Below, piece by piece: positions 1 to 8,980 of a stretch of DNA of 43,638 nt (its first letter is position 1; each line of letters starts with the position of its first letter). This DNA is from Flavobacteriales bacterium (GTDB lineage Bacteria; Bacteroidota; Bacteroidia; Flavobacteriales; Flavobacteriaceae): assembly GCA_027031025.1 (NCBI GenBank), contig JALVEJ010000033.1, positions 1-43,638 of the forward strand, read 5' to 3'. Under the pieces are notes generated by a model. It was given only the letters and a program-made list of their open reading frames with translations, did no database searches and was not told the DNA's origin. The position numbers and the translations under genes are program-made.

Positions 1-27
1 TTATAGAAAATTTATGACGTTAAAAAT

Positions 28-127
28 CATAAACCCCGAAGGGGTGAAATAATTTGAAAATAAAATAGCCATGATTACATGGTTTTGAACCTGATTTATT
101 ATTACCCATACAAAACAACATAGAGCC
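28..127 (-). repeat. Dispersed ~100-bp intergenic repeat, copy 1
   Basis: This stretch is the inverted counterpart of 18329-18430. Read on the minus strand, both copies run from CTCTATGTTGTTTTG or its near match, through GGGTAATAATAAA, to CCTTCGGGGTTTAT. They differ by scattered substitutions. The copy contains a small hairpin (CCATG...CATGG) and the short palindrome CCCCGAAGGGG. It lies upstream of the exported-protein gene at 207 and has no coding potential. Confidence 0.75.
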
Positions 128-206
128 TTGTTTTTTTGTCTAATAAATAGTTGTTTTTGATATTAAATCTCCGGTTATCACTTTATAACCCTAAAATTTA
201 TTCATT

Positions 207-1382
207 ATGAATCTAAAAACTTTTTTAAGTCTATTTTTTCTTCTTATAATGATTCAAGTACAAGGGCAAACCAAGCCGGTAACCGGAGATTGGATTTTAA
301 CCTTGATTAAAACCGCTCAAAAAACAGACCAACCTTTTATCATCAACCGGTTTGAAGCAGATAGTTCCGTAACAATATACGGCACCAAAATAGCAACTTG
401 GACACAAAAAAATAAAACTATTGATTTTAAATCCGAACGGTTTAAAATATACAACGGCAGTTTTGATATTTTAAAGCAAACATCCGGTCAGTTAGTGCTA
501 AAAGGCAGTAAAGCTACACTATATTTTAAACGGGCTTATGATCCGAAACAAAACAATCCGGTCTATCAAAACTTAATCGGCACTTGGCTGATGCACGGCA
601 CAACGCCTACTTATGTCAGGTTTGAGAATGATGGTCAGTTTATAATGCTGAATGCGGAAGAAAATACTGAAGTTATCACCAAAGGCAATTGGCTATTTCT
701 ACCTGATGATAAAGCTTTTGTGATTTTAGCTGATGTTGATATATTAAGACGAAAAAATACCATTTTGCAGATTAATAAAGACTATATGGAAGTGATGAAC
801 AACGGCATCCAATATCAACTTGAAAAACAACCGGAAGTGTTAGCCGTCAAACATTTGCAAATGAAAGAAGAAAGACTGACCGAACCCACAAAGGGGCAGC
901 CCGGCTTACCATGGACTGATGATGATATTTGGATATTTTTAGCCAAACTAAAAAACTTGCATTATAAATATTCGGTCTACCATCCGGATGTTAAAGTTTT
1001 TTCTGAAAATGATATTTCCGTTGATATAGTTCTTAATCCGGAAAAACAAAGCATCAAATTTGTTAGTTATAAAGAAATAAATGAAGAACGTGTGCCATTT
1101 ATCACCAGAACCAAAGGACCTTTAATGGAGTCGTGCAATCGCTTTTTTCCACAAAAAGATTTAGACAGCTATAGTGTTATTGATAAAAAACGTCCTTGGA
1201 AATTGGGAGACAAAACTTATGAATGTACCATTGTCAACGGTGTGATTGGTGATGAGCAATATCAATACTGGATGATAAACCGTATGCCCGGAGTTTTTGC
1301 CAAAGTTATATACGAAAAACCCAACGATGACGATAAACCGGCATATATCAAATATGAACTGGATTCTATCAAAATGAATTAA
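207..1382 (+). CDS. Exported protein of unknown function with two lipocalin-like repeats
   Basis: The protein has 391 residues. A classical signal peptide (MNLKTFLSLFFLLIMIQVQG, cleavage near residue 20) shows export. Two segments (about residues 26-105 and 122-205) each begin with a G-x-W motif (GDWILTL, GTWLMHG) and then alternate short beta strands, as in the lipocalin-like proteins common in Bacteroidota. The C-terminal half (about 240-391) is not recognised. No lipobox cysteine is seen, so a periplasmic or outer-membrane-associated location is likely. It is followed by a hairpin and another exported protein on the same strand. The function is unknown. Confidence 0.7.
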   Translation: MNLKTFLSLFFLLIMIQVQGQTKPVTGDWILTLIKTAQKTDQPFIINRFEADSSVTIYGTKIATWTQKNKTIDFKSERFKIYNGSFDILKQTSGQLVLKGSKATLYFKRAYDPKQNNPVYQNLIGTWLMHGTTPTYVRFENDGQFIMLNAEENTEVITKGNWLFLPDDKAFVILADVDILRRKNTILQINKDYMEVMNNGIQYQLEKQPEVLAVKHLQMKEERLTEPTKGQPGLPWTDDDIWIFLAKLKNLHYKYSVYHPDVKVFSENDISVDIVLNPEKQSIKFVSYKEINEERVPFITRTKGPLMESCNRFFPQKDLDSYSVIDKKRPWKLGDKTYECTIVNGVIGDEQYQYWMINRMPGVFAKVIYEKPNDDDKPAYIKYELDSIKMN

Positions 1383-1390
1383 ACATAAAA

Positions 1391-1425
1391 AAGGCCTACT
1401 AGGTTTTTAAAACCTAGTAGGTCTG
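1391..1425 (+). terminator. Near-perfect hairpin between two exported-protein genes
   Basis: The arms CCTACTAGGTTTT (1395-1407) and AAAACCTAGTAGG (1409-1421) form a 13-bp stem around a one-base loop. The hairpin resembles the one at 14907-14939, so it may be a mobile palindrome that acts as a terminator. No long T run follows it. Confidence 0.5.
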
Positions 1426-1443
1426 CTATTAAAAAGAAAAGAA

Positions 1444-2121
1444 ATGAAAAACATCTTTATCTTTTTAAGCTTATTGTTTTTAGGACAAACACAAGCACAA
1501 CAAAAAATCAATCAAGATAATTTGCAAGACGTATTCAGTGCTTATATGGACTATTTCAAAGAATATGAGCCTTTGGCACCTGAGCCTGTTCGTAGAGCAA
1601 AATTTAACAAGATTGTAAACAAACAAAATCCGAATTTATCACAAGCCGATAGAGAAAAAGCTTTTAAAATAGTTGATGCTTATATACGGGCAGACAAAGG
1701 CTTGGATATGGATTATAAAATTTCTGACCAAGACAAACAACTCATTAAAGACCTGTTTGCCGATGCCGAAAAACAAAAAGAACAAGGTATACAAGCCATG
1801 ATGGGTGAAGTTTCACGTTTTCAAAATATGTCATATAGCGAATTTAAAAATTTTATCACTCAAAACGGACAATTGCCTTTAAAAGAAATAGAGATTAAGA
1901 AAGCATATAATCAAATGCACAAAAATGACGGTAAAGCAATAAGCATTACAGCCGCCGACGAACAAAAATCCAAGCAACTCAATCAAATAGAAGCCCTTGA
2001 TATTTTACGCGAACCCGGTAAGCACAGTTTTAGCGAATTTAAAGCCGCTATGAAGGTGCTAAAACCCGACATTTCCGATGAAGAAATCAAAGAATATTGG
2101 AAAAAAATCAATAAAAAATAA
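1444..2121 (+). CDS. Exported hypothetical protein
   Basis: The protein has 225 residues. A signal peptide (MKNIFIFLSLLFLGQTQAQ) is cleaved near residue 19, typical of flavobacterial export with Gln after the cut. The mature part is highly charged and apparently all-helical, rich in Lys, Glu, Asp and Gln. The C-terminal segment (about 195-225, FSEFKAAMKVLKPDISDEE) is reminiscent of a small helical repeat. No enzyme motif or known family is recognised. It lies 61 bases after the preceding exported protein on the same strand. Confidence 0.65.
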   Translation: MKNIFIFLSLLFLGQTQAQQKINQDNLQDVFSAYMDYFKEYEPLAPEPVRRAKFNKIVNKQNPNLSQADREKAFKIVDAYIRADKGLDMDYKISDQDKQLIKDLFADAEKQKEQGIQAMMGEVSRFQNMSYSEFKNFITQNGQLPLKEIEIKKAYNQMHKNDGKAISITAADEQKSKQLNQIEALDILREPGKHSFSEFKAAMKVLKPDISDEEIKEYWKKINKK

Positions 2122-2193
2122 TATTATAAGTTGGGAATAAGCCGAAAAACCAACTTAAAAAAAAGGAGTAGGCATTATGTTTAATTAAAATTT

Positions 2194-2664
2194 ATGATTA
2201 TGAAAAAAGGATTGTTATTAACATTGTTTGCCTTGTTCTCAATGACAAGAATAAGTGCGCAAACCTCCCTGGGAGGGGGTCTGCTTTTAGGCTCTTACAC
2301 TACAGCAGTGGAAGTTAAAGCGGATTTTGGGGTTTCCGAACAAATTTCTATTTCCCCATCTATTGATTATTATCTGGTGGATAGTTCTTTTGGGTCAAAT
2401 GTGACCATGTATTTATTAGGTGTAGATGGTCATTATAATTTAGGTGATGCGGAATCTTTTAATTACTACCCCTTATTAGGTTTAAACTATTTTTCGGTTT
2501 CATTTAGTGGTGAAGGTTACAATTTTTCATATGGTTCGGGGGTAGGACTTACTGTTGGTGGTGGAGGCACCTATGCGCTTTCCGAAAGTTTAAAATTATA
2601 TGGAGAGCTTAAATACATTAGATCCGGTGTTAGTTTTTCAGCCGGTGTTATGTTTTCTTTATAA
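2194..2664 (+). CDS. Small outer-membrane beta-barrel protein
   Basis: The protein has 156 residues. A signal peptide ends at about ISAQ (residue 23). The rest alternates polar and hydrophobic residues in Gly/Ser/Tyr-rich strands. It ends in Phe-Ser-Leu after an aromatic strand, as expected for an OmpX/porin-like eight-strand barrel inserted by BamA. Two in-frame ATGs lie two codons apart (2194 and 2200). The second gives the more usual MKKGLLL start, so the true start may be 2200. The function is unknown. Confidence 0.7.
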   Translation: MIMKKGLLLTLFALFSMTRISAQTSLGGGLLLGSYTTAVEVKADFGVSEQISISPSIDYYLVDSSFGSNVTMYLLGVDGHYNLGDAESFNYYPLLGLNYFSVSFSGEGYNFSYGSGVGLTVGGGGTYALSESLKLYGELKYIRSGVSFSAGVMFSL

Positions 2665-2686
2665 GCTTGCAGAAAGTATAAATTTT

Positions 2687-2720
2687 AAAAGCCGCTAATT
2701 TTTATTAAAGCGGCTTTTAT
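2687..2720 (+). terminator. Rho-independent terminator between convergent genes
   Basis: The stem AAAAGCCGCT (2687-2696) pairs with AGCGGCTTTT (2709-2718) around a 12-base AT loop and is followed by T-rich sequence. Its symmetry would let it end both the barrel-protein gene and recX, which converge here. Confidence 0.8.
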
Positions 2721-2736
2721 TTTTGTATAACATTTA

Positions 2737-3192
2737 TCAAGATTTTAAGCATTCTGCAAATGCCTCATATCTGTAACCCTTTTGTATCAAATACCGGGCA
2801 ATTTTTTGGTTGGTTTGAGAAGTATTAGGTCCCGGTAAGTGCTTTTTTTTCTTGGCAATTAACTCTTTAATCGTTTGTTGATAGTCGTTTTCGTCTATTT
2901 CATTTAAGGCGGATTGAATCAAATTTTGATGTATCCGATGCTGTTTTAAACCGTTGATTATCTTCTGTTTACCCCATTTGTTTTGATAAAATTTGCCTCG
3001 CACGTAAGCTCGGGCAAAACGCTCTTCATTTAAAAAACCTTCTTGAATTAAAAACAACATTATGGCATCGATAGCATCAGGAATCATCCCCATTTCACGC
3101 AGTTTTTTCTCAACTTGATAATGCGAACGCTCTTGATAAGCACAATACCGCGCCATTTTTTGTTTGACTTCATCAATGCTGTAATAAGTCAT
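2737..3192 (-). CDS. recX: RecX family regulatory protein
   Basis: The protein has 151 residues, normal for short RecX. RecX is a cytoplasmic modulator that binds RecA filaments and inhibits recombinase activity. The three tandem three-helix repeats are visible: CAYQERSHYQVEKKLREMG, then FLNEERFARAYVRGKFYQNKWG with KIINGLKQHRIHQNLI, then a last repeat ending near AECLKS. The ATG overlaps the TGA of the upstream folA by four bases (ATGA), so translation is probably coupled. recA is not in the window. Confidence 0.88.
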   Translation of the reverse strand: MTYYSIDEVKQKMARYCAYQERSHYQVEKKLREMGMIPDAIDAIMLFLIQEGFLNEERFARAYVRGKFYQNKWGKQKIINGLKQHRIHQNLIQSALNEIDENDYQQTIKELIAKKKKHLPGPNTSQTNQKIARYLIQKGYRYEAFAECLKS

Positions 3193-3707
3193 TTTCGTCC
3201 AATTTTACGATAAGTTACCACTTCAAAATCATAATCATTCTTTTCTCCTTTCTTAAATTGTTGTTTATCAATTACTTCCCATTGATTCCAATCTATTTCC
3301 GGCATAAATGTGTCGGCTTTTCCTTCATAATCAACATGCGTGATAATCAATTTATCAGCCAAACCCAAACTTTGCCGGTAAATGCTAGCCCCACCAATGA
3401 CAAAAATTTCTTTGCCCGTTAAGGCAGCTTGTTTGATGGCTTGTTCTAAGTTTTTTACGGGGCAAACGTTATAAGCCGTGATATTTTCAGGTTTTGAAGT
3501 AATCACAAAATTCAATCTGTTGGGAAGCGCTTTACCAATACTTTCAAAAGTCTTTCGTCCCATTATAACCGGATGCCCTGAGGTTAATTTTTTAAAATTT
3601 TTCAAATCATCGGACAAATGCCAAGGCATCGTGCCGTTTAAACCGATTTGATTCTGACGTCCCATGGCTACAATGATGCTGATATTTTGTTTTATTGATT
3701 GATGCAT
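3189..3707 (-). CDS. folA: Dihydrofolate reductase
   Basis: The protein has 172 residues. It reduces dihydrofolate to tetrahydrofolate with NADPH, supplying one-carbon carriers for thymidylate and purine synthesis. Hallmarks are IVAMGRQNQIGLNGTMPWHL near the N-terminus, DDLKNFKKLTSGHPVIMGRKT with the active-site Asp and NADPH-binding residues, and FVIGGASIYRQSL for the C-terminal cofactor loop. It is first in a two-gene operon with recX. A TAnnTTTG promoter lies about 25 bases upstream. Confidence 0.95.
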   Translation of the reverse strand: MHQSIKQNISIIVAMGRQNQIGLNGTMPWHLSDDLKNFKKLTSGHPVIMGRKTFESIGKALPNRLNFVITSKPENITAYNVCPVKNLEQAIKQAALTGKEIFVIGGASIYRQSLGLADKLIITHVDYEGKADTFMPEIDWNQWEVIDKQQFKKGEKNDYDFEVVTYRKIGRK

Positions 3708-3732
3708 ACATTCTAAAATTTTGATACTATGG

Positions 3733-3740
3733 CAAATTTA
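3733..3740 (-). promoter_or_regulatory. Probable -7 promoter element for folA-recX
   Basis: On the minus strand this reads TAAATTTG, matching TAnnTTTG of the Bacteroidota primary sigma factor, about 25 bases before the folA ATG. No clear -33 element was identified. Confidence 0.55.
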
Positions 3741-3746
3741 GTGATT

Positions 3747-3852
3747 ATTGAGAAAATGAGGATGTATTGTGCTTCGTATAATAAACCGTTGTTTAATGAT
3801 TGTTTTGGCTTTCATACAATATTCTGCTTTTTAATTTGAGGAAGTGAGGATT
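3747..3852 (+). repeat. 89-bp-period dispersed repeat, locus A
   Basis: Two copies of the core TTTGAGGAAnTGAGGATTT, one degenerate at 3747 and one good at 3835, are 88 bases apart. The spacer is of the family type (TGCTTCgTA, TTTAATGATTG, GCTTTCATAC, CTGCTTTTTAA). The same repeat occurs near 15641, 24692 and 37384. Confidence 0.7.
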
Positions 3853-3861
3853 TAAAAAGTA

Positions 3862-4029
3862 GTCGCTGTTCCGACCCCGACTTTCGTCGGGGGGATTGTG
3901 ACATAGGAACAAAATTGTATCGATGTGACCGGATTTTGATTTCAGATGTCAGATTTTCGATGTTAGATTTTCGATTTGGTTGCTGAGTGATTTTGGGACG
4001 TTAGGAGCAAAATTTTACCGAAGTAAACC
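3862..4029 (+). repeat. Two bulged two-stem hairpin repeats
   Basis: The unit at 3978-4029 has outer arms GGTTgCT/AGTaAACC, then GAGTG, inner arms ATTTTG/CAAAAT, a loop resembling GACGTAGGA, and TTTACCGA before the outer right arm. The unit at 3862-3930 is a rearranged version: it has a CCCCGAC/GTCGGGG stem, then GACATAGGA and TGTATCGATGTGACC. Both belong to the family also seen at 6023, 15587, 27031, 27193 and 37710. The rest of this intergenic stretch (4030-4297) shows only AT-rich, low-complexity DNA. Confidence 0.65.
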
Positions 4030-4297
4030 ATTAAGGCATTAAGAAGATTAAGTTTTTTTCTTTTGTGTTCTTATGTGTCTTATGTGGTTTTATTCATTTC
4101 AGATTCACTTACTGAGTGCCACTTGTTAATTTTCGATTATTCATTCTCAATTAATCCTTCCTTCTAGCTTTTTACGATTTTATCAAATATCTGCTAAATA
4201 TTTGCATATTTTCAATAAAAAAGGGCTTATTAGCTTTCTAAAATAATTTATTCGCAATTTACAAAATACTTTCAACAAAAACCTATATCTTAGCTCG

Positions 4298-4305
4298 TAA
4301 TTTTG
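4298..4305 (+). promoter_or_regulatory. Probable -7 promoter element for the symporter gene
   Basis: TAATTTTG matches TAnnTTTG, 68 bases upstream of the symporter ATG. The leader downstream is AT-rich with no Shine-Dalgarno sequence. Confidence 0.5.
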
Positions 4306-4373
4306 TCGATTTTTTTGTTTTTTTTGGTAATAACAAGAATGCAATTAAAAATAGAAAATAAACAACCTAAGAT

Positions 4374-5972
4374 ATGAAACGAAAAATTTTGTTATGGATG
4401 ACTTTGTTCGTTCCGGCGTTAAATTTTGCTCAAGAAACAGCAGAAAAAGGAATTGATCAACGCATTGAAGAAATGTTTAAACCCGTCTCCGATTTTTGGT
4501 GGGATTTGGTGTTTTCTTCCATCAATGTTGTCGGTTACAAAATTCCTATCGTATTGATTTTATTGATATTAGGGGCAGCATATTTTACGTTTTATTTTAG
4601 ACTTCCACAATTCAAATTGTTTAAAACAGCCATAAAAGTGGTTGCCGGCAAATATGATGACATCGATCATCACGATTCTTACAAACCTGCGGATGACCCT
4701 TTAGTTGAGCCACATGAAGATATTCCCGAAACCATCAAAATAGAAGGTGCGCATCATGGTGAAGTATCACATTTTCAAGCCTTGTCAGCGGCTTTGTCCG
4801 CAACAGTAGGACTTGGAAATATTGCCGGTGTAGCAGTAGCTATTGCCATTGGTGGTCCGGGCGCTACTTTTTGGATGATTCTTGCCGGATTACTGGGCAT
4901 GGCTTCCAAATTTACCGAATGTACACTTGGCGTCAAATACCGGGATATTGGTGAAGATGGCACTGTTTACGGTGGTCCGATGTATTACCTGAAAAAAGGT
5001 TTTGCAGAAATGGGCAAAGGAACTTTCGGAAAATTTTTGGCAGTATTTTTCGCCATTATGGTCGTCGGTGGATCATTTGGCGGTGGCAATATGTTTCAAG
5101 CCAATCAAGCCGCGGCGCAGTTTAAAAAATTGTTTGATATTACACATCCCAATGCCGGTTCGTATTTTGGAATTGTTCTGGCTATCATTGTAGGAATTGT
5201 AATTATAGGTGGCATTAAACGAATTGGTAAAGTGGCGGAAAAAATTGTGCCGTTTATGGCTGTCATGTATGTGGGGGCGGCTTTACTTATTATTTTTTTA
5301 AACTTGGGTTTGGTTCCTGAGGCTTTCAAACTTATTGTTACCCAAGCCTTTACGCCGGCAGCTGGTTTAGGAGGCTTTATGGGCGTATTGATTCAAGGTT
5401 TTAGAAGGGGAACTTTCTCTAATGAAGCCGGTGTCGGGTCGGCGGCTATAGCCCACTCAGCCGTTAAAACCAAATATCCTGCCAGCGAAGGCATCGTTGC
5501 ACTTCTTGAACCTTTTATTGACACTGTTGTCATTTGCACTATGACAGCTTTGGTATTGATTATCACTAACTTAAAATATGGTTTGTTCAATTACGGCGAC
5601 GCCTCGCTAGACGGTAAAGGGGTTGAATTAACCGCAACGGCTTTTGATTCGGTTATTCCGCATTTTTCCATTATTCTGACCATTGCTGTTATTTTGTTTG
5701 CTTTTTCCACCATGTTATCTTGGTCTTATTACGGACTGCAAGGTTGGAAGTTTGTATTCGGTCGTAGCAAAACTGCCGATTTGGTCTATAAATTTTTATT
5801 CTTATTTTTCGTTTTTGTCGGTTCGTCTGTCAAATTGGGTTCCGTTCTCAATTTCTCAGACGCTATGATTTTTGCTATGGTCTTTCCCAATGTGATTGGA
5901 CTGTTCTTTTTGGCGCCCAAAGTCAAGACGGAATTGCGTAGATATCTGAAAGCTATTAAGAAGAATAAGTGA
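4374..5972 (+). CDS. Sodium:alanine (AGCS family) symporter
   Basis: The protein has 532 residues with about 10-11 membrane helices. It is an inner-membrane secondary transporter of the alanine/glycine:cation symporter family, taking up small neutral amino acids with Na+. Family landmarks are FRLPQFKLFKTA after the first long helix, LSATVGLGNIAGVAVAIAIG, the conserved PGATFWMILAGLLGMASKF, YGGPMYYL, and GFRRGTFSNEAGVGSAAIAH. An extra N-terminal hydrophobic segment ending in AQE (about residues 1-20) looks like a signal peptide, as in other Bacteroidota members. The gene stands alone, with its own promoter and repeats on both sides. The exact substrate cannot be read from the sequence. Confidence 0.92.
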   Translation: MKRKILLWMTLFVPALNFAQETAEKGIDQRIEEMFKPVSDFWWDLVFSSINVVGYKIPIVLILLILGAAYFTFYFRLPQFKLFKTAIKVVAGKYDDIDHHDSYKPADDPLVEPHEDIPETIKIEGAHHGEVSHFQALSAALSATVGLGNIAGVAVAIAIGGPGATFWMILAGLLGMASKFTECTLGVKYRDIGEDGTVYGGPMYYLKKGFAEMGKGTFGKFLAVFFAIMVVGGSFGGGNMFQANQAAAQFKKLFDITHPNAGSYFGIVLAIIVGIVIIGGIKRIGKVAEKIVPFMAVMYVGAALLIIFLNLGLVPEAFKLIVTQAFTPAAGLGGFMGVLIQGFRRGTFSNEAGVGSAAIAHSAVKTKYPASEGIVALLEPFIDTVVICTMTALVLIITNLKYGLFNYGDASLDGKGVELTATAFDSVIPHFSIILTIAVILFAFSTMLSWSYYGLQGWKFVFGRSKTADLVYKFLFLFFVFVGSSVKLGSVLNFSDAMIFAMVFPNVIGLFFLAPKVKTELRRYLKAIKKNK

Positions 5973-6022
5973 GTTATGTAGTGGAAAACGATATAGTAAA
6001 AAAAGTATCAAATACTAACATC

Positions 6023-6138
6023 GGTCCCTTCGGTAAGATTTTGTTCCTACGTCACAAAATCACTCAGTGACCTGCCTTTGAAGCAGCGTTAAAGGTGGCT
6101 GAGTGTTCTGAGCGCAGCGAAGAATGTACCGAAACCAC
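6023..6138 (-). repeat. Bulged two-stem hairpin repeats, two units in opposite orientation
   Basis: The unit at 6023-6072 (minus sense) has inner arms ATTTTGT/ACAAAAT enclosing the loop GACGTAGGA, flanked by CTGAGTG and CTTACCGA and outer arms GGTC/GACC. The unit at 6095-6138 (plus sense) has GTGGCTGAGTG and TGTACCGAAACCAC around a short TTCT/AGAA stem. They lie just upstream of the gene at 6171. Confidence 0.7.
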
Positions 6139-6170
6139 TGGTCATCAAATAACAAATAACCCATAATGAA

Positions 6171-7244
6171 ATGATACCAATACGCCTTTTGCCCTATTTT
6201 AACCGTTCACAGCGCAGAGGTATTTTGTTACTACTTAGTTTCATTTTTTTAGGTCAAATCGCCATTTGGCAATCAGGAAAGCTAAAAACATATCCAATAC
6301 AAACAAGTAATATCCCCTCGGAATTACAACAACAATATGATTCATTAAAAAAAATTGCCTTACAACAACAAAAACTAAAGATTTACCCCTTCAATCCCAA
6401 CTATTTATCCGACTACAAAGGCTATGTTTTGGGCTTAACGCCGGAACAAATCGATAAGGTAATAAATTTTAGAAAATCCGGAAAATATTTCCGGTCCAAA
6501 CAAGAATTTAAACAAGTTGCAGATTTGTCTGATTCGTTGTTTCAAATATTGGTGCCATATATCAAAATTCCGGATTTTAAATTTAAAAACAATTCCTTTC
6601 AAAACAAACATAAATCGTTGACAACCAACGATATTAATATGGCAACAGCCAAAGATTTTCAAAGCGTTTACGGGGTTGGACCGATATTGTCCAAGCGTAT
6701 TGTAAAATACCGAAATCTTATCGGTGGATTTAAAAACATGGCACAACTAAACAAAGTTTATGGTTTAGAACCGGAAGTGGTAGCCAGAATCAAGCAAAAG
6801 TTCGTCATCAAATCAATACCGCAAACCCAAAACACTATCATAGTCAAAAAACCTATCAATATTGCAACCGAAGAAGATTTTCAAAAAGTATATGGCATTG
6901 GTAAAAAATTAGCTCGACGTATTGTCAATTACCGGCAATCACTCGGCGGATTTAGCGCCAAAGAACAATTAAATGATGTCTATGGACTATCTTCCGAAGC
7001 AATTGAAGAACTTTGGAAAAATTTTAAAATTGCAAATCCGGCAAAAATTCGCTTAAAAATTAATTTGAATGATGCCAATATCAAAGAACTGGCAAAAAAT
7101 CCGTATATTTCATACCAATTGGCAAAAAAAATCGTTACGTATAGAACTTTAAACGGTGCTTTTCATACCTTTGACGAATTATTAAAAGTGCCGGATTATC
7201 CGGTTGACAAACACAAACGAATTAAGCTATATTTAAAACTATAA
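6171..7244 (+). CDS. ComEA-like protein with multiple helix-hairpin-helix motifs
   Basis: The protein has 357 residues. One N-terminal membrane helix (about 17-33) anchors a soluble part with four helix-hairpin-helix units: a first around LSDYKGYVLGLTPEQIDKVI, then FQSVYGVGPILSKRIVKYR, FQKVYGIGKKLARRIVNYR, and a diverged last one (PYISYQLAKKIVTYR). Such motifs bind the DNA backbone without sequence specificity. ComEA-type proteins use them to pull DNA through the envelope in competence, but ordinary ComEA has one pair, so this longer form may differ. The gene is first in a tight cluster, 4 bases from the acyl-CoA dehydrogenase. The start at 6171 follows a hairpin repeat. Homology to ComEA is by motif only. 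Confidence 0.75.
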   Translation: MIPIRLLPYFNRSQRRGILLLLSFIFLGQIAIWQSGKLKTYPIQTSNIPSELQQQYDSLKKIALQQQKLKIYPFNPNYLSDYKGYVLGLTPEQIDKVINFRKSGKYFRSKQEFKQVADLSDSLFQILVPYIKIPDFKFKNNSFQNKHKSLTTNDINMATAKDFQSVYGVGPILSKRIVKYRNLIGGFKNMAQLNKVYGLEPEVVARIKQKFVIKSIPQTQNTIIVKKPINIATEEDFQKVYGIGKKLARRIVNYRQSLGGFSAKEQLNDVYGLSSEAIEELWKNFKIANPAKIRLKINLNDANIKELAKNPYISYQLAKKIVTYRTLNGAFHTFDELLKVPDYPVDKHKRIKLYLKL

Positions 7245-7248
7245 AATA

Positions 7249-8391
7249 ATGATGAACTTTGAATTAAACGAAGAGCAAAAACATATTGCCCAAGCAGTCA
7301 GAGATTTTAACAAACAATATGTGGCGCCTTATTATATGGAGTGGGACGAACAACAAATTTTTCCGGTTGATTTGTTTCACAAATTGGGTGAATTGGGATT
7401 TATGGGTATCGTCATACCCGAAAAATATGGCGGTTCTGGTTTGTCGTATCAAGATTATGTCACTATTATTGACGAATTATCACAACAAGATCCGTCCATA
7501 GGCTTATCGGTTGCTGCCCATAACTCGTTGTGTACCAATCATATTTATGAATTTGGAAACGAAGAACAACGCATGCGTTGGCTGCCAAAGCTGGCATCAG
7601 GCGAATGGATTGGTGCCTGGGGTTTGACCGAACACAATACCGGATCGGATGCCGGAAGTATGAGTACAACAGCTGTTGAAAATGGTGATTATTATGTGTT
7701 AAACGGCGCCAAAAATTTTATCACACATGGCATCAGCGGTAATGTCGCCGTGGTATTAGCACGAACCGGCAAAAAAGGCGCTCGACGCAATGCTACGGCA
7801 TTTGTAGTAGAGCGTGGCACGCCCGGATTTTATGCCGGCAAAAAAGAAAATAAACTGGGTATGCGTGCCAGTGAAACTGCCGAAATGATTTTTGATAATT
7901 GCCGTGTCCCCAAAGAAAATATTTTAGGAGAAGTCGGAGAGGGGTTTGTGCAAGCCCTAAAAATATTGGATGGCGGACGTATTTCAATCGGATCTAACGC
8001 CTTGGGAATAGCTAAAGGCGCTTATAAAGCCGCTTTAAAATATTCAAAAGAACGGGAACAATTTGGAAAACCTATCAGTCAGTTTCAAGCCATAGCGTTT
8101 AAATTGGCGGATATGGCTACTGAAATTGAAGCTGCGGAATTGTTGATTCGTAAAGCAGCTTACCTAAAAGACACTAAACAAAACCTGACCAAACTCGGTG
8201 CAATGGCCAAAATGTATGCCTCGGAAGTCAGTGTAAAAGTTTCAACGGAAGCCGTACAAATACACGGTGGCTATGGATATACAAAAGATTTTCCGGTTGA
8301 AAAGTTTTATCGCGACAGTAAACTGACTACAATTGGAGAAGGCACGACAGAGATACAAAAACTGGTTATTTCCAGACAAATTTTAAAATAG
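7249..8391 (+). CDS. Acyl-CoA dehydrogenase
   Basis: The protein has 380 residues, the standard length. It is a cytoplasmic FAD enzyme that makes the trans-2,3 double bond in acyl-CoA, passing electrons to ETF. Seen here are the N-terminal helical domain, the FAD/substrate segment GAWGLTEHNTGSDAGSMSTT, NGAKNFITHG, the ERGTPGF strand, LDGGRISIGSNALGIAKGA, and the C-terminal IHGGYGYTKDFPVEKFYRD followed by GEGTTEIQ, whose Glu matches the catalytic base of short- and medium-chain enzymes. It is close to the butyryl-CoA dehydrogenase type. It is squeezed between the helix-hairpin-helix gene and the acetyltransferase, with 4 and 0 bases between. The chain-length preference is not readable. Confidence 0.93.
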   Translation: MMNFELNEEQKHIAQAVRDFNKQYVAPYYMEWDEQQIFPVDLFHKLGELGFMGIVIPEKYGGSGLSYQDYVTIIDELSQQDPSIGLSVAAHNSLCTNHIYEFGNEEQRMRWLPKLASGEWIGAWGLTEHNTGSDAGSMSTTAVENGDYYVLNGAKNFITHGISGNVAVVLARTGKKGARRNATAFVVERGTPGFYAGKKENKLGMRASETAEMIFDNCRVPKENILGEVGEGFVQALKILDGGRISIGSNALGIAKGAYKAALKYSKEREQFGKPISQFQAIAFKLADMATEIEAAELLIRKAAYLKDTKQNLTKLGAMAKMYASEVSVKVSTEAVQIHGGYGYTKDFPVEKFYRDSKLTTIGEGTTEIQKLVISRQILK

Positions 8392-8832
8392 ATGATTGAT
8401 TACCGCATACGACCGGCAACCGAGCAAGATTTTGAAGCCATTTTGGGTTTGATAAAAGAACTGGCACTGTTTGAAAAAGCCCCTGAAAAAGTTATCAATA
8501 CCGTACCACAAATGAAAGCCGAACAAGATTTGTTTGACGCTTTGGTTGCCGAAAAATCCGATGGCGAAATTATCGGTTTTGCGTTGTATTATTTTGTATA
8601 TTACACTTGGGTAGGCAAGTCGCTTTACCTGGATGATTTGTATGTCAAAGAGGCTTATCGCGGACAAAAAATCGGGTCAAAACTACTCGATAAAGTCATA
8701 GAAACAGGAAAACAAAACAACTGCAAACGTATCCGTTGGCAGGTTTTGAATTGGAACAAACCCGCCATTGAATTTTATAAAAAACTAGGTGCCGATATAG
8801 ACGACGAATGGCTAAATTGTGACTTGGAATAA
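8392..8832 (+). CDS. GNAT acetyltransferase, SSAT-like
   Basis: The protein has 146 residues and a GCN5-related N-acetyltransferase fold. The acetyl-CoA loop is YRGQKIGSKLLDKV (about residues 89-102), preceded by the strand SLYLDDLYV and followed by IRWQVLNWNKPAIEFYKKLGA. The FALYYFVYYTWVGKSLYLDD stretch resembles the diamine/thialysine acetyltransferase (SSAT) branch, so a polyamine or lysine-analogue substrate is possible but inferred. The ATG follows directly on the stop codon of the acyl-CoA dehydrogenase, so the two are co-transcribed. Confidence 0.85.
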   Translation: MIDYRIRPATEQDFEAILGLIKELALFEKAPEKVINTVPQMKAEQDLFDALVAEKSDGEIIGFALYYFVYYTWVGKSLYLDDLYVKEAYRGQKIGSKLLDKVIETGKQNNCKRIRWQVLNWNKPAIEFYKKLGADIDDEWLNCDLE

Positions 8833-8939
8833 ATTTTTGGTTCCTCTATTTATTTAATCATGTCGGTTTCAAAACATCATCGATCATTATAAAAAATGAT
8901 AAAAAATAACCGACAAAACATATTTTTCAAAAAAATATG

Positions 8940-8947
8940 TATCTTTG
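8940..8947 (+). promoter_or_regulatory. Probable -7 promoter element for rpsU
   Basis: TATCTTTG is an exact TAnnTTTG match 46 bases before the rpsU ATG. It would give a leader of about 40 bases that contains the Shine-Dalgarno sequence. Confidence 0.65.
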
Positions 8948-8980
8948 CCTCTCAAAATGAAGTATTAACCAACAAAAAAA